Below, in pieces: positions 57,501 to 64,000 of a stretch of 64,000 nt of DNA (positions within the stretch are counted from its first letter, which is position 1; each line of letters opens with the position of its first letter). Source of the DNA: Littorina saxatilis (taxonomy: Eukaryota; Mollusca; Gastropoda; Littorinimorpha; Littorinidae); the NCBI RefSeq assembly GCF_037325665.1, contig NC_090250.1, positions 31,664,460 to 31,728,459 on the forward strand. The letters are read 5' to 3'. The notes beneath the pieces were generated by a model. The model searched no databases, had not been told where the DNA came from, and saw only the letters and a list, made by a program, of their open reading frames with translations. The position numbers and the translations under genes are program-made.

Positions 57501-59944
57501 ATTCATGAAGAAAAAGAGAGCATGACAGGAAAGAGGAACCAAAAATCTACCTAACAGCAAACTAGAAAGCTCCTGCGGTTCCAAAAACAGGAGGGGCCTT
57601 TAATTTCATAACCGCAGTGCCCCACTGCGGGAGTCAACGTATGTAGAGACCTGCTAGTGCATGACCCCCCTTCGTGTGTACACGCAAGCACAAGACCAAG
57701 TGCGCACGGAAAAGATCCCGTAATCCATGTCTGAGTTCGGTGGGTTATAGAAACACAAAATACCATGCATGCACCCCGAAAGTGGCGCATGGCTGCTTAA
57801 ATGTGACCCTCCACCACGAAATGAGTCGCATGTCACCTCGCGCGGTTCTGCGCTATAGGCTTTATATAAGTCCGGGGAGTGTCTTGTAACAGTGTGAGGG
57901 TCACCTTAGTCACAGGCTTATAACTCAAACAGTTTTTGCTCTTTTCTAAAGCGGGTTTCACCACTGGATAGAGCATAAAAAACTCGTTAGGAAAATGTAA
58001 AAATATGAAAATCATGCAAAGGTGATACGCGACTCATTTCGTGGTGGAGGGTCACAAATGGTCATGAAAAAACAATGGTAGTTTCAGCAAATGAACGAAG
58101 AAGAAGAAGAAGATTCTCTACCGAAAACTAATACCACTGTTAATATGAGAAATTGCAGTAGTGCTGCATGTAACATAAGGACAAACAAAACAATACAACA
58201 GCATAGGATTATATTCAAATACTATGTACTACGTCATTACATTGTTACCCCCCGCGGGTTAGGGGGAAGAATTTACCCGATGCTCCCCAGCATGTCGTAA
58301 GAGGCGACTAACGGATTCTGTTTCTCCTTTTACCCTTGTTAAGTGTTTCTTGTATAGAATATAGTCAATTTTTGTAAAGATTTTAGTCAAGCAGTATGTA
58401 TGAAATGTTAAGTCCTTTGTACTGGAAACTTGCATTCTCCCAGTAAGGTAATATATTGTACTACGTTGCAAGCCCCTGGAGCAAAATTTTGATTAGTGCT
58501 TTTGTGAACAAGAAACAATTGACAAGTGGCTCTATCCCCTCTCCCCCCTTTCCCCGTCGCGATATAACCTTCGTGGTTGAAAACGACGTTAAACACCAAA
58601 TAAAGAAAGAAAGAATTACATTGTTCTCAAGTAAACACCACTTTGCATACAAAACTCTCGCTGTTAAGAAAAGTTGAATGAAACATTCGCTTATAATCAT
58701 TCTGTTACGTTTTTCTTCCTTGAAAACGAAGTTTGTTTGCTGTATTATTGTTACGTTGTTGTTGTTGTTGTTGTTGGTAATCTGGGTTTTTTTGTATTTT
58801 TTTTTACAGGTTATCGTGTGGAATTTGTGTTGGCCAACATGATGCTGGCAATAAGTCTAATGACCCTGGCACTGACCGCCAGACTGGAGGTCTTCTTCCT
58901 CGCCGCCGTGGTGGCCGGCTTTCAGAGGGCCTGCTTCTACTTCGTCCCTTACGCCGTCATCAATGACGTCGTACAGTCCATGGTGAGCAGGCCGCGTATC
59001 CAACAATTATTTTAATCATAATGTGTTGTCTATATGATATAAGCGTGGTCACATTGAAACACGGCATTCAATGGCATCTCACAGTCTTTGATGAGTTTAA
59101 TACAATGGCAGTGCATATTAATCATACAATGCAAACTCTGATGAGTTTAACTGATAATTTAGTATGTTCCTTGTAGTGTTCTTCTGCTTGGAGATGCTCC
59201 ACAATCTCGACTTTGTACAGCAGGGAAAGACAGGCTTTGCTGTTTGCGATATCGTATCGAAGTCGAAATGCTTCTTTCTTGGCGTTTCAGCTTCATGGTG
59301 AACTGCCGAATATTACTAACAAGGCGAGCTCGAGACGTGTGTGACAGGGTGGCGCAGGCGGTTGCTCTGCATTGATGGAGTTGTCTCCCTGCCAAAGCGT
59401 GAGCTCTTTATTGTAGCTTGACGTGTTTGGTACGTTGGAAGACGGCACACAGTGAAATGTGGAGTAGCTGTTTGTGATGGGGTGTGACTGCTGTTGTCAC
59501 CTTGTATGCTCTTGGGGACCCTATAGCGTACCCATAGTAGTTTGTGTAGGGCTATTAAGTTAGCTCTTAAATTCCCAACTCTGTTTGACTGTGGTTATTC
59601 CTCCAAAGGTGATTGTTGTGCTTCGTGCACTCGGTTACACTTACCTTCAGATCTTACCTTGAGCAGTGAAATTGCTAAGATTATGAGGCGTTTTCCTGTT
59701 TTTAAGTCTGCAATAAACGAAACAAATCTTATGTTCGCAGGAAGCAAACTCAGGAAGCGGAAAGGAGAAAGTAGGACTGGCCATGTCTCTGGTCAGTGCC
59801 TGTATCCCTCTGGTCTACTGCACCATTTACAGCCTGGTGGGACCCCTGGAGGACTTGACTGGTATGGTCACCATTCCGCTGTGGTTGGGAACTGGGCTCG
59901 GTTGTCTGTCTTCTGCGGTCTTCCTCTTCCTGGGAAAACTATAG
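47948..59944 (+). CDS. SLC45-type MFS sugar/proton symporter, copy 2 (complete)
   Basis: Seven exons, all GT-AG and in phase: 47948-48034, 48547-49032, 54831-55057, 55537-56130, 56748-56848, 58810-58982, 59741-59944 (stop TAG 59942-59944); 623 aa. Exon 1 encodes TM1 (KLLLGAVLWAAESTCNFETL). Exon 2 encodes TM2-TM3 with the loop GWITDKGSNPRRRKKA, the MFS/GPH loop 2-3 basic motif, then a Ser/Asn-rich loop with NxT/NxS sites. Exon 4 carries TM6, a long polar loop, TM7 and the SLC45 signature TSSDFAGKAICGGDP. The last exon ends right after TM12. I chose ATG 47948 because TM1 follows at once; an in-frame ATG at 47915 would add 11 polar residues. This is a tandem paralogue of the gene at 1796-16983 with the same intron phases. 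A LINE insertion ends at the duplicated target directly upstream, so the native 5' UTR and promoter are displaced or replaced. Confidence 0.85.
48035..48235. repeat. (GT)n microsatellite at the 5' splice site
   Basis: GT repeat beginning directly at the GTAAGT donor of exon 1 of SLC45 copy 2. Confidence 0.95.
49158..49410. mobile_element. fold-back MITE
   Basis: Outer arms TTCCGAAAATAACTCC / GGAGTTATTTCCGAAAAT and inner arms AGGGACCAATCACTAGCG / CGCTAGTGATTGGTCCCT. ~250 bp in intron 2 of SLC45 copy 2. Confidence 0.75.
49434..49555. repeat. (GT)n/(GC)n microsatellite
   Basis: GTGT then GCGTGCGT units. Confidence 0.95.
50450..51375. mobile_element. two tandem CTTCGCCGGG repeats inserted in unit 1
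   Basis: Two related copies (ACCCGCTTCGCCGGG ... ACTTTGGCCGTGCATCGCGA) with (CA)n or (CAGA)n ends followed by GTCGTATATA. Unit 3 at 53918-53945 is the uninterrupted site. Confidence 0.75.
51889..51915. repeat. perfect 11-bp stem hairpin, loop CTTGG
   Basis: GTTAGCGCACT-CTTGG-AGTGCGCTAAC in unit 1 of the array. Confidence 0.9.
54454..54480. repeat. same hairpin with inverted loop CCAAG
   Basis: GTTAGCGCACT-CCAAG-AGTGCGCTAAC in unit 3; the loop is the reverse complement of that in unit 1. Confidence 0.9.
56418..56520. repeat. (AGT)n microsatellite
   Basis: Imperfect AGT/GTA triplets in intron 4 of SLC45 copy 2. A similar tract lies at 54597-54720. Confidence 0.9.
57159..57632 (-). mobile_element. 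SINE-like repeat inserted in the SINE
   Basis: Minus-strand repeat with an (AAAC)n tail at the low-coordinate end. Target duplication GTCAACGTATGT at 57147-57158 and 57633-57644. Confidence 0.8.
57802..58056. mobile_element. MITE with ~37-bp TIRs inserted in the SINE
   Basis: TGTGACCCTCCACCACGAAA ... TTTCGTGGTGGAGGGTCACA; AAAT is shared at both junctions. Confidence 0.8.
58244..58613 (+). mobile_element. SINE family with GACGTTAAACACC tail
   Basis: Starts CCCCCGCGGGTTAGGGGGAA and includes CATGTCGTAAGAGGCGACTA. Ends ACCAAATAAAGAAAG. A 3' fragment of the family lies at 29645-29758. Confidence 0.8.
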
Positions 59945-60700
59945 ACATGTGTGAATTAATTGTTTTAGATTCAGTCATACTGGAATTGAGAATTGAACAG
60001 ACTCTCTGCTAAATGACGTCTTTTTAACTGAAATTGTCGACAATGAATCCTGCTTGGTTGGACTCAAGCCATTGATTTGAGCATAGTAACCTTTCACGAA
60101 TGCAGGATGTGACATATATACGTACACTAGATCAGTTTATAAAAGAGAAACATAAACAGCAAGCAACACTGGTTTGGTTTTGTGTTCATATTTTGTTCTA
60201 ATTGGTTTTACTCTTTTTCTTTATTTATATTATTATTTTTATTTTAAGAGTATTGAGCAGAACGCAAAGACATGAGGCATAGCTATTATAGTAAATTATC
60301 AATTGTTATCAACATGTTTCTCAGAAGGTTGTGTTACCAAACAATATTGCTATTTCATATGTTACGTGGATTTCCATTGGTCAATTGGGAAAAACTGAGC
60401 GCAGCGCAAAAGTAATATCGACAACATTTCTTCCCCACTTCAAAAACAAAAACACCTAAATTTAAAAACAAACAAATATATATGAAAATGTAATGATCCC
60501 AGAATTTAGTTGAGCAAGTGACTAAAGACTTTTTGAAAGAAAAGACATTTTGAAATACTGAAAAGTACAAGAAAAGAGTGAACAAAAAGAAATAATAATC
60601 AGAGGGAGGGATATGGAACAGCCAAAACTGAGACAAATACTTTTGTAATTTCTTTACAGTAAATAAGCATACAAAATGTCCAGAGAATTAGCAATATATC
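59945..60700. other. 3' flank of SLC45 copy 2
   Basis: A/T-rich and presumably starting with the 3' UTR. No further gene seen. Confidence 0.4.
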
Positions 60701-60710
60701 TAACATTGAC

Positions 60711-60838
60711 TGACTGTGTGATGATATTTTCTGCTATTGGTCCGTTTCGACAGTGATATCAAAATCTCGACCTCCGGTCTCGATTTTGATATCACTGTCT
60801 CAACAGACCATAGCAGAAGCTATCATCAGACAGTCCGT
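60711..60838. mobile_element. fold-back element
   Basis: Near-perfect palindrome centred on CTCGACCTCCGGTCTCGA with outer arms GACTGTGTGATGAT / TATCATCAGACAGTC. Confidence 0.8.
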
Positions 60839-61483
60839 CAATATTGAATACTAAACACATCATCCCAACTCGGAGGAAAGGTACCATATCAACATACACT
60901 CGTTTTGCTCCCAATCACTTTAACCATCAATTATTGTCTTCATTTTCACGAGTTTTCATTCACAAACACCTAGGAAATAAATCTCATGTTCCCCATGCAA
61001 TAAATCGAGGTGGTGAATGGGTTTGAGCTTTCAGGTGAAACGTGGATTGTCAAAGTAAAAGCTAATCAGGCTGATTGTTTGATGTGTGGAACCATCGCGG
61101 CTTTGGATTTGTGTTTCCGAGGACAACGATTGTAAGCATCCACTCTCAAAGACCCAATCAATGTTGATAATTACCGCGGCGACCCATGGTCAATTTGCAA
61201 CTTATCTCTGTAATCGCAAAATCCACAACGAAAAGTCATAAACACTTAAAAAGAAAAGAAATATGCTCAACACTTACTGAACTCACACGTATGATCGCAG
61301 CTCTGTACATTTTCAGACTGGAAGAAAAGCGTCAACAAGCTACGTTTGACGTCACATACAAGGTTGACGTGTTATCTCGAGCTACTGTGACGATGCTTTG
61401 TGGCCCGGAGTTGGATTCTAAAAATTCGTCTCCCTGTGGGTTATTGTGCATTTTGTTGCACAACCAAAATGATGACAAAAACG

Positions 61484-61668
61484 ATGTTTGGTGGCTTGTC
61501 GTCAGACCAGCATTTTGTTGTTGGTCCTCGGGGAGCATATCGCCTTTTGTCTCATATTTATCAACCGCGGCCTTCGGCCTTGGTCGATAAAGATGAAACA
61601 AAAGACGATATGGTCCCCTTGGACCAACACAAAAGCTGGTCTGTCAACAAGCCACCAAACATCTTATA
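61484..61668. mobile_element. fold-back element
   Basis: Arms GTTTGGTGGCTTGTCGTCAG / CTGTCAACAAGCCACCAAAC, centre CCGCGGCCTTCGGCC. Confidence 0.8.
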
Positions 61669-62130
61669 ATGTCACACGCTTTCCTTCTTTGCCACTACTA
61701 AAGCAAACGTGTGCAAGATTGTATGTTACACGCTTTTGGAGCATGGCAAAAACGGATTCAAACTCAAAATCGTCCCTCCAAAAGCCATAAAATGCACACA
61801 CGACTTTTATTTCTCCTGCCGTTATCGTTTCTTCTCTTTACAAATTCTTCAACGCTCAGAATACTGAAAACGGCATCCCAGACGACAGTACTGTTTCCAT
61901 ACGCGAATTTAGCTTCCCTTGGAAGTGGCTCGCTCAGGAGGCCTGTTAGTCTGACTGTTAGGAAACGCTACCGTTGCTGAGCTTTGGTTCAGTTTTGTGT
62001 GTTGCGTGTAGTTGACTTATTTGTACTTTGTGGGAAAGTACCGATATTATATTTTGTAAACACAATATTTATGCTTGGACGAGAATGCAGGTGAACTTTC
62101 TAGTCCTGTCAAAACAAGTTGTTTACCATG

Positions 62131-62330
62131 NNNNNNNNNNNNNNNNNNNNNNNNNNNNNNNNNNNNNNNNNNNNNNNNNNNNNNNNNNNNNNNNNNNNNN
62201 NNNNNNNNNNNNNNNNNNNNNNNNNNNNNNNNNNNNNNNNNNNNNNNNNNNNNNNNNNNNNNNNNNNNNNNNNNNNNNNNNNNNNNNNNNNNNNNNNNNN
62301 NNNNNNNNNNNNNNNNNNNNNNNNNNNNNN
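62131..62330. other. assembly gap (200 N)
   Basis: A run of exactly 200 N, so probably an arbitrary gap size. Confidence 0.99.
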
Positions 62331-63200
62331 TTTTTACATTAATTAGTCAAGTTTTGACTAAATGTTTTAACATAGAGGGGGAATCGAGATGAGGGTCGTG
62401 GTGTATGTATGTATGTGTGTGTGTATGTGTACAGCGATTCAGAGATAACTACCGGACCGATCTTCATGAAACTTTACATGAGAGTTTCTGAGTATAATAT
62501 CCCCAGATGTTTTATTAATTTTTTTGATAAATGTCTTTGATGACGTCATATCCGGCTTTTTGTGAAAGTTGAGGCGGCACTGTCACGCTCTCATTTTCCA
62601 ACCAATGTTGTTGACATTTTGGTCAAGCAGTCTTCGACGAAGGCCGGACTTTGGTATTGCATTTCAGCTTGGAAGCCTAAATATTAATTGATGAGTTTGC
62701 TCATTAAAGTTGTCATTAAAGTCGATTTTTCGCAAACAGATTTACAATTAATTGCATCGTATTTTTCATCAAATTCTGAATTAGAAAATATATACTTATG
62801 TCATGTTTACTCTTAAAATGTGATCACAATTAACGAAAATAGGTTAATTAATTAGTACTACGATTACAATTTACGAAATCGATCCAACAATGATTTCATC
62901 TTATTCTTTATAATTCCTCATTCCAAAAACATATATAATTATATGATATGGTGTCTTCAAAACAAGCTCAGAAAGTTAAACAGAATACAGAAAAGCGCGC
63001 TTTCCTGCTTAGCGCAATACGCTACCGCGCTATTCTGGCTTGTCAATTTCATTTCGTTTTGCACGTTAACAGTGAGCGATGTCCTTCTCGCGGGGAATGA
63101 CGAAGCTGTATTGTCTCTGTGAAAAATTGCAGCGCGTTCAGTTTCATTCTGTGATTTCGACAGCTTGACTAAATGTAGTAATTTCGCCTTACGCGACTGG
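62331..63200 (-). mobile_element. HINE/DINE-like repeat, reverse orientation
   Basis: It starts with the hairpin region TTAGTCAAGTTTTGACTAAA and ends TTGACTAAATGTAGTAATTT then TTACGCGACT. It abuts the gap. Confidence 0.65.
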
Positions 63201-64000
63201 TTGGTATGTTGGTGGGGAGAACTTGTTTACTCAAGGTGGAGTAGGCCTTCAACTAACCAAACATCATGTTAACATAATTATGAAAACATAGAAACTGAAA
63301 GAAAAAACATAAAACTAACAAAATCTGAAGTACTCCGGACATCGCGCTCGCGTGGACGCTACAACCCCCCTCCCCTCCCCCCAGTCCACCCCCCCCACAC
63401 ACACACACATACACACAAACCACACGTTAGCACGTATTTATGACATACGATATATATGGGTTGCTTGCAACAGATTACATCAATGCAATGTATTTCTTAG
63501 ATCACAATTTTAAGCTGTGGAATTAATAACTTCTTTTAAGCGTGTTTTATTTATTTTCTTTGATACAACAACAAACAATAACAACATTAAGAACGTTAAC
63601 AATTAAGCAGACTGCTTATGTACACGTTCTAAAATGATAATCAATACACATTCAGATAACAGAAAATGGCGAACAAGTGGTAACTTCAACACCTAGTTTC
63701 ATAATATTTCATTCTTATTTTATATAAATAAAATGAAGAGAGAATTAATAACTTACAATAGTTAACACAAATCATGCAGTATTATATATACAGAGGCTCT
63801 TTGCTGAAACGTGTATAGTAGGTCGCCGTGTCGATGACGTACACGATGTTGTTTAATATCAACCATTCTCAGCAATCGAGTGCAATTGCGACGTCAAAAC
63901 TGACGAAAACTGTACTGGCATATATTTTACTGAGAGTTTTTTTTCTCAAAAGTTTGTCTTCCTGTTTTCTGATCTATGTAAGGTTCCTCTTAATTGCTAA
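63201..64000. other. unassigned right end
   Basis: A/T-rich with a short (CA)n at 63396. No gene or recognised repeat. Confidence 0.4.

Larger units (their letters stand above)
57033..58106 (+). mobile_element. tRNA-derived SINE split by two insertions
   Basis: Head GGGCGCAATGGCCAGTGGAT.., B box GGTTCGAATCC, body resuming at 57645 and tail (GAA)n at 58090-58110. Same family as 13003-13397. It is interrupted at 57159-57632 and 57802-58056. Confidence 0.8.

Noticed and set aside
59542-60012. 156-codon open frame over the last exon of SLC45 copy 2
   Set aside because: Wrong frame. The frame continuous with exon 6 gives the transporter C-terminus matching copy 1.
61186-61980. Cluster of plus-strand frames of 89-134 codons
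   Set aside because: They overlap a fold-back element, lack splice or domain support and share no similarity I recognise.

Overview
The window looks like nuclear DNA from a mollusc, most likely a marine gastropod. Genes are intron-rich with consensus GT-AG sites, gene density is low, microsatellites are very long, and the sequence is packed with tRNA-derived SINEs, CR1/L2/L1-type LINEs, fold-back MITEs and ~1.1 kb (CA)n-bearing repeats of a kind I associate with periwinkle-like snails. The organism call is an inference; no species marker was read.

Host genes: two tandem plus-strand paralogues of an SLC45-type (GPH-family MFS) sugar/proton symporter. Copy 1 (1796-16983) shows only its last five exons because it runs in from the left. 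Copy 2 (47948-59944) appears complete, with seven exons and 623 codons. The five shared exons have identical phases, and four have identical lengths (227, 101, 173 and 204 bp); only the central loop exon differs (684 versus 594 bp).

The large intron of copy 1 (3624-12048) holds a nested pair of minus-strand LINEs: an L2/Rex1-like element inserted inside the reverse-transcriptase region of a CR1-like element. The CR1-like element carries a 2A-like GDINPNPGP motif at its N-terminus. Between 12.4 and 21.4 kb lie SINEs, TTAA-flanked MITEs (one with its own empty site 100 bp away), a fold-back mariner remnant and a DINE/HINE-like repeat.

The most striking object is an ~18.5 kb DNA transposon at 21420-39952. 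It has TTAA target duplications, ~225 bp terminal inverted repeats, and two convergent intron-bearing genes. One is a well preserved multi-exon DDE-type transposase (minus strand, 39680 to 26873; Kolobok-like is my best family guess). The other is a 287-aa protein (plus strand, 22366-24609) whose C-terminal half is the zinc-binding ballast domain of the P2X7 receptor, with no P2X channel attached. A second TIR pair of a related subtype is interleaved with the first (21647 and 40415).

Between the element and SLC45 copy 2 are a CR1 fragment, an L1-like 3' end, SINEs and a LINE whose 32-bp target duplication includes the ATG region of copy 2. The introns of copy 2 carry a three-unit tandem array with flipping hairpins (49.65-54.55 kb), a SINE split by two later insertions (57.0-58.1 kb) and other repeats. 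The right end holds fold-back elements, a 200-bp assembly gap (62131-62330) and another HINE-like repeat.
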